A DNA stretch of 64,000 bases from an uncultured Prevotellaceae bacterium (GTDB lineage Bacteria; Bacteroidota; Bacteroidia; Bacteroidales; Bacteroidaceae). Position numbers and translations under genes: made by a program. The notes beneath the pieces were generated by a model. It did not search any database, was not told the origin of the DNA, and saw only the letters and a program-made list of their open reading frames with translations. Within the stretch, counting starts at the first letter, position 1. Each line of letters begins with the position of its first letter. Shown here piece after piece: positions 18,325-26,610 of the stretch. The DNA lies in assembly GCA_900315745.1 (NCBI GenBank), contig ONAG01000004.1:62001-126000 (forward strand). Direction: 5' to 3'.

Positions 18325-19872
18325 TTATTTTATATTATTAGTATTATTGTTAACCCATTTGCGACGCCATATCACGAACCAGACAATAGCCACCAACAAG
18401 CAAACGCCACCCAGCATGAAGCCAATATTTGTAGGTATCTGATTGCCAAAAGCCGTGGGACTAACGAAAATGAAAGTAGAGCACACCGCTGTCATAAATA
18501 GAGCAGGTATCAGGGAAATGATATAAGGTTTGCCATGTCTAACCAAATACACAGTGATAGCCCAAAGAGTGAAAACAGACAAAGATTGGTTTCCCCATCC
18601 AAAATACTGCCAAATAGTATTGAATCCATTGGGATTTTGTATCTGCCAAAAAAGCAAGGCGATAGAAGCGGCAAACATTGGTAGGGAAATCATCAATCGC
18701 TTTGACACTGAACGTTGATTCATTTTAAGAGCCGATGCAATAATAAGTCTCGCACTTCTAAAAGCCGTATCACCACTTGTTATAGGAGCAGCGACGACGC
18801 CCAACACCGCAAGAATGCCACCGAGCAATCCGAGCCATCCATTGCATACGAAATTGACCACGTTAGGAGCGGTGAAGAACTGTATAAGAGTTTTAGGGGA
18901 ATCCCCTTGGAATTGCTCATTAAAAGTATTTACAATATCCTGAGGTACAACCTCACGCCATCCACCATAATAGAAGAAGTATGTGGAAACAGAAGCCCAA
19001 ATGAGTGCCACAAGACCTTCTGTAATCATTGAACCATAAAAAATGGGTCTTCCCAGTCTTTCATCTTTCAAGCATCTCGCCATCAATGGACTTTGAGTTG
19101 CATGGAAACCACTAATGGCACCACATGCTATAGTGAGGAAAAGACATGGGAAAATAGGATTGTTTGAGATAAAGCTGTCCGTGCCAAGAATGTTGGCTGG
19201 ATTGTTGACATTAGCAGTCTGTAGCTCATCCCACAACTCTGGAATAGCCGGCCACTTGACAAAAAGCACAATCATCAAAGCTGCAGCCATGAAAAGAAGG
19301 GAAAAAGCGAAAAAAGGATAGAAACGCCCAATAATCTTGTCAATAGGCAGCAAGGTAGCAAAGATATAATAAACAAAGATTATTATTATCCAAACCATCA
19401 GTTCCACCGATGGCATCATGCCTTCAAGCAACAAAGCAGGACTATAGACAAAAACGACTCCCACCATTACAAGGAGGAATACCGAGAATACGAGCATTAT
19501 ATTTTTAGGAACAATTCCAAGATACTTGCCTATGAGTTCTGGCAAATTTGCTCCACCATTCCTTATTGACAACATACCACTGAAAAAGTCGTGCATGGCA
19601 CCAGCGAATATACACCCCAAAACGATCCACAAATAAGCCTTTGGACCATACCATGCACCCATTATGGCACCAAAAATAGGTCCTGTTCCGGCAATGTTCA
19701 AGAACTGAATCATGAACACTTTCCATGTTGGCATGGCTATAAAATCTACTCCATCAGCCTTTGTTATTGCTGGTGTAGGTCTGCCATCTGGAGCAAAAAC
19801 CCTTTCTACGAATTTCCCATAAACAAAATAACCGGCAACAAGTGCCAACAAGCTAATGATGAATGAAATCAT
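18325..19872 (-). CDS. cstA: CstA-family carbon starvation / peptide-pyruvate transporter
   Basis: A 515-residue inner-membrane protein with about thirteen hydrophobic segments. Family stretches include MPTWKVFMIQFLNIAGTGPIFGAIMGA near residue 47, GCIFAGAMHDFFSGM, ISGFHATQSPLMARC, and APITSGDTAFRSARLI. CstA proteins import peptides or pyruvate, usually under nutrient limitation. It is the first gene of a probable six-gene minus-strand run and has its own promoter interlocked with that of the divergent GHL10 gene. The substrate in this organism is not known. Confidence 0.9.
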   Translation of the reverse strand: MISFIISLLALVAGYFVYGKFVERVFAPDGRPTPAITKADGVDFIAMPTWKVFMIQFLNIAGTGPIFGAIMGAWYGPKAYLWIVLGCIFAGAMHDFFSGMLSIRNGGANLPELIGKYLGIVPKNIMLVFSVFLLVMVGVVFVYSPALLLEGMMPSVELMVWIIIIFVYYIFATLLPIDKIIGRFYPFFAFSLLFMAAALMIVLFVKWPAIPELWDELQTANVNNPANILGTDSFISNNPIFPCLFLTIACGAISGFHATQSPLMARCLKDERLGRPIFYGSMITEGLVALIWASVSTYFFYYGGWREVVPQDIVNTFNEQFQGDSPKTLIQFFTAPNVVNFVCNGWLGLLGGILAVLGVVAAPITSGDTAFRSARLIIASALKMNQRSVSKRLMISLPMFAASIALLFWQIQNPNGFNTIWQYFGWGNQSLSVFTLWAITVYLVRHGKPYIISLIPALFMTAVCSTFIFVSPTAFGNQIPTNIGFMLGGVCLLVAIVWFVIWRRKWVNNNTNNIK

Positions 19873-19897
19873 AATATCTCTTATAATTATTATTCTG

Positions 19898-19929
19898 CAA
19901 AATTACATATTATATTTGAAATAATGAAA
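19898..19929 (-). promoter_or_regulatory. promoter of cstA
   Basis: The minus strand reads TAATTTTG (complement of 19898-19905) with TTTC at 19926-19929, twenty bases upstream. The element interlocks with the rightward promoter at 19915-19945. Confidence 0.6.
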
Positions 19930-19945
19930 AAAATTCATAACTTTG
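19915..19945 (+). promoter_or_regulatory. promoter of the GHL10 protein gene
   Basis: TTTG (19915-19918), a 19-base spacer and TAACTTTG (19938-19945) match the consensus fully. The leader to ATG 20092 is about 140 bases, unusually long for this window, and contains a 12-codon ATG frame at 20024-20062 of unproven significance. Confidence 0.7.
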
Positions 19946-20091
19946 CATCAAATTAAAAGAGGGTTTCAACGAATCCCCAAACAAGTTAAACGAAGGTGGG
20001 CAGTCTATTCAATCGGCAGTTTTATGATTTTATATGACAAAAGGCAAGATTGGACAAACTAAGCCCAGCAAAAGAAACTCATAAAGTCATA

Positions 20092-21738
20092 ATGATAAAA
20101 AAGACACAGATTCTTCTGGCTTTCTGCTTATATGGAATGTTGGTTTTCGGTCAAATTCCGAAATATGAAGTTAGGGCGGTTTGGCTGACAACATTAAATG
20201 GTTTAGACTGGCCAACGATAAAAGCCACATCCCCGGAATCAATTGAACGTCAAAAGAATCAGCTATGTGCCATACTCGACCGTTTGCAATCATCCAACGT
20301 AAACACGATATTGCTTCAAACTCGCGTAAGAGGCACAACAATCTATCCTTCCCGAATAGAACCATTCGATGGTTGCCTGACAGGCAAGCCTGGAAGGAAT
20401 CCAGGCTACAACCCATTGGAATATGCCATTAGCGAATGTCATCGCCGTGGCATGGAACTACATGCATGGGTTGTGGCACTCCCTATAGGCAAATGGAACA
20501 ATTTGGGATGCAAGAATTTACGGGAAAGCCACCCCTCGCTTGTCCACAAAATAGGAGATGAAGGTTTCATGAATCCAGAAAGAGACGGAACAGGCGATTA
20601 CATATCAAGAATATGCCAAGAGATTATTGAGAACTACGATGTGGATGGCATACATTTGGACTATATCCGTTATCCTGAAAACTGGAAGCTCCGTGTCAGC
20701 AAGCTACAAGGACGGGAGAATATCACGTCTATTGTCAGAAAGATACACAAAACCATCAAGGACAGGAAACCCTGGGTGAAACTCAGCAGTTCCCCTATTG
20801 GTAAATTTTGCAGTCTTCCACGTCATCCAAGTGATGGTTGGAACGCTTATGACAAAGTGTGCCAAGATGCCCAAGGCTGGCTTCGCGAGGGCATCATGGA
20901 TCAACTATATCCCATGATGTATTTCAAAGGAGACAATTTCTATCCATTTGCAATAGACTGGTCGGATTACAGTTATGGCAGAACGGTTGCTCCCGGTTTG
21001 GGAATATGGCTTCTATCTCGTAAAGAAGGCAGCAACTGGTCTTTGATGGATATAACCAGAGAATTGAATGTATTGCGTAGTATGGGAATGGGGCACACCT
21101 ATTTTCGCAGTCGCTTTTTCACCGACGATACCAAAGGCATTTACAATTATGTAAAATCACAGTTTGACATGTATCCATCCCTCATTCCTCCAATGACATG
21201 GCAAAGTTCTGTTTTACCAAATTCGCCAGAAGGTATTGACGTTAAATCAAGTGGCAACAAAACATATTTGCGCTGGTGGGGTGGCAAGGACAACAGCGAT
21301 GCTCACGATTTATTATATAATGTATATGCAAGTACGACCACCCCAGTAGATACAAGCGATCCACGAAATCTCATTGCCATAAGGCAACGAACTCCAAATA
21401 TCTGTATAGAAGGGGCGAAAGGCGACCACTATTACGCCATTACATCGATAGACAGATATGGCAATGAGAGCAAAGCCCTGCAAAGCAAATCCACTGACCG
21501 TATGCATTTGGACTTGCTGAAGAACGATGGTCGTCAGTTGGTAATCCCCTCCATCCCCTCATCAATAGAATGCAAATATCTTTGCATAAAGAGTTTGGCA
21601 GGCCAAACAATAAAAACGGTTGCCATTACGGGAGACCATGTAAACATCCGCACATTGCCAGAAGGAGTATATACATTGAATGCATTAGACAATCACAAGA
21701 CACCGAGACGTATAGGTCAATTCATAATCAAGAGATAG
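20092..21738 (+). CDS. GHL10 (DUF187) family glycoside-hydrolase-like protein with a type IX secretion-type C-terminus
   Basis: A 548-residue exported protein. A Sec signal ends at VFGQIP near residue 21. Residues about 25-340 form the GHL10/DUF187 TIM-barrel region: EVRAVWLTTLNGLDW, NTILLQTRVRGTTIYPS, RGMELHAWV, DVDGIHLDYIRYP and MDQLYPMMYFK. A fibronectin-III-like segment follows (NKTYLRWWGG to YYAITSIDRYGNESKAL). The last 70 residues (LAGQTIKTV, IRTLPEGVYTL, RIGQFIIKR) look like a type A sorting domain of the type IX secretion system. The true glycan substrate is unknown; relatives have been linked to peptidoglycan-derived sugars. ATG 20092 replaces an upstream TTG at 20050. Confidence 0.85.
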   Translation: MIKKTQILLAFCLYGMLVFGQIPKYEVRAVWLTTLNGLDWPTIKATSPESIERQKNQLCAILDRLQSSNVNTILLQTRVRGTTIYPSRIEPFDGCLTGKPGRNPGYNPLEYAISECHRRGMELHAWVVALPIGKWNNLGCKNLRESHPSLVHKIGDEGFMNPERDGTGDYISRICQEIIENYDVDGIHLDYIRYPENWKLRVSKLQGRENITSIVRKIHKTIKDRKPWVKLSSSPIGKFCSLPRHPSDGWNAYDKVCQDAQGWLREGIMDQLYPMMYFKGDNFYPFAIDWSDYSYGRTVAPGLGIWLLSRKEGSNWSLMDITRELNVLRSMGMGHTYFRSRFFTDDTKGIYNYVKSQFDMYPSLIPPMTWQSSVLPNSPEGIDVKSSGNKTYLRWWGGKDNSDAHDLLYNVYASTTTPVDTSDPRNLIAIRQRTPNICIEGAKGDHYYAITSIDRYGNESKALQSKSTDRMHLDLLKNDGRQLVIPSIPSSIECKYLCIKSLAGQTIKTVAITGDHVNIRTLPEGVYTLNALDNHKTPRRIGQFIIKR

Positions 21739-21760
21739 GATGCAGACAATAAAAATAGCT

Positions 21761-21820
21761 CATAATAATCTAAAATGCCATTTCTTTTCGGAAATGGCAT
21801 TTTAGATTATTATGATTTTT
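21761..21820. terminator. bidirectional terminator with a 24-bp perfect stem
   Basis: Arms 21761-21784 and 21791-21814 are exact inverted complements of 24 bases, separated by TTTTCG. A short T run follows on the plus side (21816-21820). It lies between convergent genes and can serve both. The stem is much longer than the other terminators in the window. Confidence 0.8.
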
Positions 21821-22214
21821 AGAATGGCAAATCATCAGCAGAGTCGGCTTGTTGTTCTTCAAAAGGAGCCTGAGCTGGTTGTTGGAACGCAGGTTGCTGA
21901 TTTTGTGCGTCTTGAGGGAATGGTGCCGAAACTTCTGGTGTAGTTTGTATAGGCCTTATGTCATACGCCCTTATACTGTTGAACCATCTTCCATTATATT
22001 CATGTGCATCAATATCAAAAAACACTGTGACATTCTGCCCTTCCTGAACATTAAATCTTTGCAGTCTTTCCTCTCCAAAAATGGAGAACACCATTTTTCG
22101 CGGGAATTGACCATCAATGGTTTCCAGAACAAACTCTTGAACTTTCCACTCTCCCCTTGCCGAGGTTCCACTTTTGACAGGCAGAGCAGCTATAATCTTT
22201 CCTTGTAATTCCAT
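21819..22214 (-). CDS. DUF3127 OB-fold-like protein with SSB-like acidic tail
   Basis: A 131-residue protein. Residues 1-85 (GKIIAALPVKSGTSARGEWK, VLETIDGQFPRKMVFSIFG, VTVFFDIDAHEYNGRWFNSIRAYDI) match DUF3127, a small Bacteroidetes family with a predicted OB-like fold. A Gln/Pro-rich linker follows and the protein ends ADSADDLPF. That end closely resembles the DDDIPF tip of single-stranded-DNA-binding protein, which recruits replication and repair proteins. The gene is divergent from dnaN, fitting a role in DNA metabolism. No direct evidence of DNA binding can be read from sequence. Confidence 0.8.
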   Translation of the reverse strand: MELQGKIIAALPVKSGTSARGEWKVQEFVLETIDGQFPRKMVFSIFGEERLQRFNVQEGQNVTVFFDIDAHEYNGRWFNSIRAYDIRPIQTTPEVSAPFPQDAQNQQPAFQQPAQAPFEEQQADSADDLPF

Positions 22215-22266
22215 TATGCTATATTTAATAAGTTGAACATATATTAGCAGGCACTAAAATCGTTTG

Positions 22267-22298
22267 CGAAATTACAAATTTTGATGAACATCGAGAAA
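22267..22298 (-). promoter_or_regulatory. possible promoter of the DUF3127 gene
   Basis: Minus-strand TAATTTCG (one mismatch to TAnnTTTG) at 22267-22274 with TTTC twenty bases upstream (22295-22298). It lies back to back with the dnaN promoter. Confidence 0.4.
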
Positions 22299-22313
22299 CT
22301 TTTGTCGATTTTT

Positions 22314-22344
22314 TTTGGTGTATGGTCGTTTTTTAGTATTTTTG
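22314..22344 (+). promoter_or_regulatory. promoter of dnaN
   Basis: TTTG (22314-22317), a 19-base spacer and TATTTTTG (22337-22344). It is a full consensus match about 85 bases before the dnaN ATG. Confidence 0.75.
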
Positions 22345-22428
22345 TAGTCAATATAGAAGAGGCGTATTGGTCTCATACTAAAGAAGGATGTATTTGAATT
22401 GAATATTAACAATTAAAATCATATACTA

Positions 22429-23553
22429 ATGAAGTTTACATTATCCAGCACAACCTTGAGCAACAAATTGGCCATTCTTTCGAAAGTGTTAATGAGCAAG
22501 AATGCCATGGCCATACTTGATGGATTTCTTTTTGAGGTTGGCGATGGTCAACTGGTGATAACAGCGTCAGATAGTGAGAATGTCATGAAATCGACATGCC
22601 AGCTGTCAGAATGCGAAGGCAGTGGCAGGTTTGTGGTAAACAGCAAAAACATCCTTGATGCGGTGAAGGAGCTGCCAGAACAGCCATTGACATTCGAAGT
22701 GGACACCTTGGAATATCGTGTCGTTGTTTACTATCAGAACGGTACATACAATTTCACTGTTCAGAATGCCGACGAATATCCTCAGACACAATCCACCCCG
22801 ACAGACGTGACCACAATCACCTTTGACTCAGGAGTTCTTCTGTCGAACATAGTCCGTACCATCTTCGCTACAGCACAAGAAGAGCTTCGCCCAGTGATGA
22901 ACGGCATTTACTTTGATATTACACCTGAATATACCGCCATAGTAGCAAGTGATGGCAGCAAATTGGTAAGGAACCGCTGTTATGCAGTGAAGAACGAAAC
23001 GCCGTCCACTTTTATCCTACCAAAGAAACCAGCCTCCCTGCTGAAGAGTGTGTTGGCAAAAGATGGAGGCGACGTAGTCATCAAATTCAATGACCGCAAT
23101 GCCGTTATCAGTTTTTCCGACGGAGTGCTCATTTGCCGTTTAATAGAAGGCAGATACCCCAATTACAACTCTGTCATTCCAAAAGACAACCCCAACCATC
23201 TGCGCATTGACCGCAAAGTGTTGATCAGCGCTCTTCGCCGTGTGATGCCTTTCGCAAGTGAAAGTAGCGAACTGGTGAAGTTCAAGGTGGAGCAAGGTCA
23301 AGTAGTTCTTTCATCTGAAGACATTGACTTCGCCACAAGTGCCAAGGAAGCATTGATATGCGACTACGACGGCATTGCCATGTCAATAGGCTTCAAAGGT
23401 CCGGCTCTTCTTGAAATCCTTAACAACATAGACAGTACAGATGTTGTCATCGAACTTGCAGACCCCAGCCGTGCAGGAGTAGTAGTTCCTGCAGAACAGC
23501 CCGACCAAGAAGAGGTGCTGATGTTGATAATGCCAATGCTATTGAATGATTAA
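22429..23553 (+). CDS. dnaN: DNA polymerase III beta subunit (sliding clamp)
   Basis: A 374-residue protein of normal clamp length with the three-domain repeat. It begins MKFTLSSTTLSNKLAILSKVL, has FILPKKPASLL in the middle domain, and ends with VVIELADPSRAGVVVP followed by LMLIMPMLLND, the usual clamp C-terminus. It forms the ring that tethers DNA polymerase III and other clamp-binding proteins. It has a consensus promoter and is followed after 21 bases by a DnaQ-like exonuclease gene. The divergent DUF3127 gene completes a DNA-replication neighbourhood. Confidence 0.97.
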   Translation: MKFTLSSTTLSNKLAILSKVLMSKNAMAILDGFLFEVGDGQLVITASDSENVMKSTCQLSECEGSGRFVVNSKNILDAVKELPEQPLTFEVDTLEYRVVVYYQNGTYNFTVQNADEYPQTQSTPTDVTTITFDSGVLLSNIVRTIFATAQEELRPVMNGIYFDITPEYTAIVASDGSKLVRNRCYAVKNETPSTFILPKKPASLLKSVLAKDGGDVVIKFNDRNAVISFSDGVLICRLIEGRYPNYNSVIPKDNPNHLRIDRKVLISALRRVMPFASESSELVKFKVEQGQVVLSSEDIDFATSAKEALICDYDGIAMSIGFKGPALLEILNNIDSTDVVIELADPSRAGVVVPAEQPDQEEVLMLIMPMLLND

Positions 23554-23574
23554 CATCACCTCAAAGTCACTTTG

Positions 23575-24444
23575 ATGAAACTCAATTTAAAGAAACCCCT
23601 CATCATTTTCGACCTTGAGACTACAGGTTTAGACTTGGTGAAATCTCGCATCATTCAAATTGCATACATAAAAGTGTTTCCGGATGGCAAGGATGTCCAT
23701 CGCGACTTTTTTGTCAATCCTGGAACGCCGATACCATCGGAAGTATCAAAGATTACCAGCATAACAGATGAGATGGTAAAGGACAAGCCGGATTTCAAGT
23801 CTTTAGCCCCCATGTTGGAAAAAGAGTTTTTAGGCTGTGACTTTGCCGGTTTCAATTCGAACCATTTTGACATACCCATTCTTGCGGAGGAGTTTTTGCG
23901 TAGTGGTATTGATTTTGACTTTTCAAGATGTCGTCTGATTGATATTCAAACGATATTTCACAAGATGGAGCCTCGCAATCTTTCTGCAGCATTTCAGTTC
24001 TACTGTGGCAAGGAAATGACGCCTGAAAACGTAGGGTCTGAAGGTTCGGCTCATTTGGCCAATTTTGATGCCAAAGCCACCTATCTTGTACTAAAAGGCC
24101 AACTTGACATGTATAGTTCTGAAAACCAATCAAGTCAGGATCGCCAACTAACCAACGACATGGACGCTCTCGCAGAAATGTCGCGTACTAATGACAATGT
24201 TGATTTTGCAGGCAGAATAGTCTGGAAGCCCATGGTAGATGCCAACGGTCATCCAATCTTGGATAAAGACGGTAAACCCATGAGGCAAGAGGTCTTCAAT
24301 TTTGGGAAATACAAAGGCAAAACCGTAGTAGAAGTCTTTCGAAATGACCCTGGTTATTATAGTTGGATTCTCAACGGAGACTTCACCAACAATACGAAAC
24401 AAGTTCTAACGCGAATACGATTAAGAGAAAAAGCCCAACATTAA
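23575..24444 (+). CDS. DnaQ-family 3'-5' exonuclease with ExoX-like C-terminal domain
   Basis: A 289-residue protein. The N-terminal DEDD exonuclease domain has motif I IIFDLETTGLD (Asp-x-Glu near residues 13-15), motif II GFNSNHFDIPIL and motif III HLANFDAKATY, where His and Asp give the DEDDh type. Residues about 225-289 (FGKYKGKTVVEVFRNDPGYY, WILNGDF) match the C-terminal domain seen in exodeoxyribonuclease X-like proteins. It could act as a proofreading or repair exonuclease; it is too different from classic epsilon for certainty. ATG 23575 is used; a TTG lies one codon upstream. It is co-directional with dnaN. Confidence 0.87.
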   Translation: MKLNLKKPLIIFDLETTGLDLVKSRIIQIAYIKVFPDGKDVHRDFFVNPGTPIPSEVSKITSITDEMVKDKPDFKSLAPMLEKEFLGCDFAGFNSNHFDIPILAEEFLRSGIDFDFSRCRLIDIQTIFHKMEPRNLSAAFQFYCGKEMTPENVGSEGSAHLANFDAKATYLVLKGQLDMYSSENQSSQDRQLTNDMDALAEMSRTNDNVDFAGRIVWKPMVDANGHPILDKDGKPMRQEVFNFGKYKGKTVVEVFRNDPGYYSWILNGDFTNNTKQVLTRIRLREKAQH

Positions 24445-24463
24445 AAGAAGGATTCTAATACAA

Positions 24464-24907
24464 ATGAACGCATCAGACCAGACCATCCAGAAAATTGGCC
24501 GTACGATAAGAAAAATAGGCCAGAAATTTCCTTTTTCAGAAGAGCCAAGTCTTCTTACAGATATCCACTTTAGAGTGAGTCAGGAAAGTGGTGAGATTTT
24601 GGTAATGGACGATGACGACAATGAAATCACCCGTTGTGTCATTGAGGAGTGGATAGAGAACAAAGAATCCGATTTTTACGAGAACATAACTGAATTATTA
24701 AGGAAGGTTCTAAAGAACGAGAGCAAAGTGATAGATTCTTATGGCTTGCTCAAACCATTTAGCATTGTATTAGAGGATGATGAAAAAGAAAGCATAGCCG
24801 AACTATATATTTCAGATGGAGATACTGTGATTATCAGTGGTGATTTGATGGAAAACTTAGACAAAGACCTTGATGAGTTTTTCAAAGAATTGATGAAAGA
24901 CCAATAA
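24464..24907 (+). CDS. conserved small acidic protein, function unknown
   Basis: A 147-residue soluble acidic protein, rich in Asp and Glu (VMDDDDNEITRCVIEEWIENKES, LDKDLDEFFKELMKD). No signal peptide, membrane segment or catalytic motif is visible, and I do not recognise the family. It lies 19 bases after the exonuclease gene and ends before a strong terminator, so it is probably the last gene of the dnaN transcript. A role as an accessory to the clamp or exonuclease is a guess from position only. Confidence 0.7.
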   Translation: MNASDQTIQKIGRTIRKIGQKFPFSEEPSLLTDIHFRVSQESGEILVMDDDDNEITRCVIEEWIENKESDFYENITELLRKVLKNESKVIDSYGLLKPFSIVLEDDEKESIAELYISDGDTVIISGDLMENLDKDLDEFFKELMKDQ

Positions 24908-24936
24908 GAAATCAAGAATCAGACAATTATAAATTG

Positions 24937-24978
24937 AAGAATGAGCCTTCCCCATATAGGAAGACTCATTCTTTTTTT
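24937..24978. terminator. bidirectional terminator after the dnaN operon
   Basis: GAATGAGCCTTCC (24939-24951) pairs with GGAAGACTCATTC (24959-24971) with one mismatch and a seven-base loop. Seven T follow, and A residues precede it on the left, so it can also serve the convergent GHL10 gene. Confidence 0.88.
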
Positions 24979-24999
24979 ATAGCTCTACATGAGCAGAGT

Positions 25000-26523
25000 T
25001 TATAGCTTGACTTTTTTCACAACTCCAGAGCTCTCATTGCTCATTCTGTCTAATGCCGTCACCACATACACATATTTTGTGTCACCATTTACGTAAGGCA
25101 TTTTATAATATGTATTTGATGTGATGGAAACTATTTTCGATGGGTCAGAAAGATTTACCTTTTCACCATCAAGGAATCTATATATGACATACTTCACAGC
25201 CTTGTTCTTCCATCCAGAACCTTTTGGAGCTGTCCAGAATAGCACATGGTCACCATCAGACATCAAGTCCTTCAATTTCCTTGGTTTTCCTGGAGCCTTA
25301 TTGTCAATAAATGGCATGGTGGGCTGTAGTGCCCTGTATTTCCAATAATATTGTCTGAGATAAGTGCCATAGTTTCCCACGTTATCAACAGCAGCCTTAG
25401 CATACCAAAGCACAGTACCATTGACATTATTCATTTGTTTGTGAAGTCTGAACTTGGCACCCATTTGGTGAGAATTAGGATTGTCTGGATCACTATATTT
25501 CACTGTCCTTTCCACATCTTCTCCGATATACAATGGGCGATTAGCCGCATACTTATTCCACCATTTAATAAGTGTCTTGTAATCAGCAGCTTTGTTTCCA
25601 ATTTCCCAATAAAGTTGAGGTACACAATAGTCTATCCATCCTTTGTTCACCCACAATAATATATCCGCATACAAGTCATCATAATTCTGAGTTCCATTAG
25701 TATCACTACCCACCTTTGGGTCACTCTTTTTATTTCTATAAATACCAAAAGGCGAGACACCGAATTTCACCCATGGCTTTCTATCATGTATGGTTTTTGC
25801 CAACTGCTTAATAAAAACATTTACATTTTCACGCCTCCAGTTGTTTTTGTTGGCAATGCCATTGTTGTAACGAGCAAATTCACGGTCGTCGTCAATGCCA
25901 AGTCCTGCTACCGGGTATGGATAGAAGTAGTCGTCTATATGCAAGCCATCAATGTCATACCTTTTCACTATGTCATCCACGACTTTGCAAATATAGTCCT
26001 TGGCAGCCGGATTGCCAGGATTGAGCAAATACAGGCCATCGTATTCGAAACACAAGTCAGGTCTTCGATTATAAATATGATTTGGAGCCAACCATGTAGT
26101 GGTTTTTGTCTTAGCACGATAAGGGTTAATCCAGGCATGCAGTTCCATACCTCTTTTATGGCATTCATCAATCATCCACTGCAAAGGATCCCAATAAGGA
26201 CTTGGAGGCGTCCCCTGTTGTCCTGTTAGGAATCTGCTCCAAGGTTCCAAATCACTTTTATACAATGCATCACATTCTTGTCTAACTTGAAAGATGATTG
26301 CATTAACGCCATCTCTCCACAATTCATCCAATTGGTAAGACAAAGTTTCTTTCATTTGGTTTGTTGTCATACCAATCCATTGTCCATTGACTGCTTGAAT
26401 CCAAGCTGCCCTAAACTCCCTTTTGGCTGCAGAAGATGTAGCCTCAACAGTTTTAGAACTTCCACATGCAATGACAATCAAGCATGTCACAAAGAAGGCA
26501 GCACATTTAAGAATAAGCTTCAT
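25000..26523 (-). CDS. GHL10 (DUF187) family glycoside-hydrolase-like lipoprotein
   Basis: A 507-residue protein with a lipoprotein signal ending IVIAC (lipidated Cys20). The TIM-barrel-like domain includes EFRAAWIQAVNGQWIG, VNAIIFQVRQECDALYKS, RGMELHAWINPYR, YDIDGLHIDDYFYPYP and WIDYCVPQLYWEIGN. The last 100 residues form a fibronectin-III-like module ending ALDRMSNESSGVVKKVKL. It is a paralogue of the protein at 20092-21738 but carries a lipid anchor and lacks the type IX tail. In Bacteroidetes such lipoproteins are usually in the outer membrane. The substrate is unknown; the motif order matches GHL10. Confidence 0.87.
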   Translation of the reverse strand: MKLILKCAAFFVTCLIVIACGSSKTVEATSSAAKREFRAAWIQAVNGQWIGMTTNQMKETLSYQLDELWRDGVNAIIFQVRQECDALYKSDLEPWSRFLTGQQGTPPSPYWDPLQWMIDECHKRGMELHAWINPYRAKTKTTTWLAPNHIYNRRPDLCFEYDGLYLLNPGNPAAKDYICKVVDDIVKRYDIDGLHIDDYFYPYPVAGLGIDDDREFARYNNGIANKNNWRRENVNVFIKQLAKTIHDRKPWVKFGVSPFGIYRNKKSDPKVGSDTNGTQNYDDLYADILLWVNKGWIDYCVPQLYWEIGNKAADYKTLIKWWNKYAANRPLYIGEDVERTVKYSDPDNPNSHQMGAKFRLHKQMNNVNGTVLWYAKAAVDNVGNYGTYLRQYYWKYRALQPTMPFIDNKAPGKPRKLKDLMSDGDHVLFWTAPKGSGWKNKAVKYVIYRFLDGEKVNLSDPSKIVSITSNTYYKMPYVNGDTKYVYVVTALDRMSNESSGVVKKVKL

Positions 26524-26560
26524 TAGTTCAAAGAAGAAAAATAAGAAAATAAACAGAACA

Positions 26561-26593
26561 AAAAGAGGGTTTCCTTGCAGGAAGCCCTCTTTT
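26561..26593 (-). terminator. terminator between the PpiD-like and GHL10 genes
   Basis: AAAAGAGGGTTTCC (26561-26574), loop TTGCA, GGAAGCCCTCTTTT (26580-26593), with one G-T wobble. On the minus strand it follows the PpiD-like gene and ends in T residues. Confidence 0.8.
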
Positions 26594-26610
26594 GATAATT
26601 AAATACTAAA

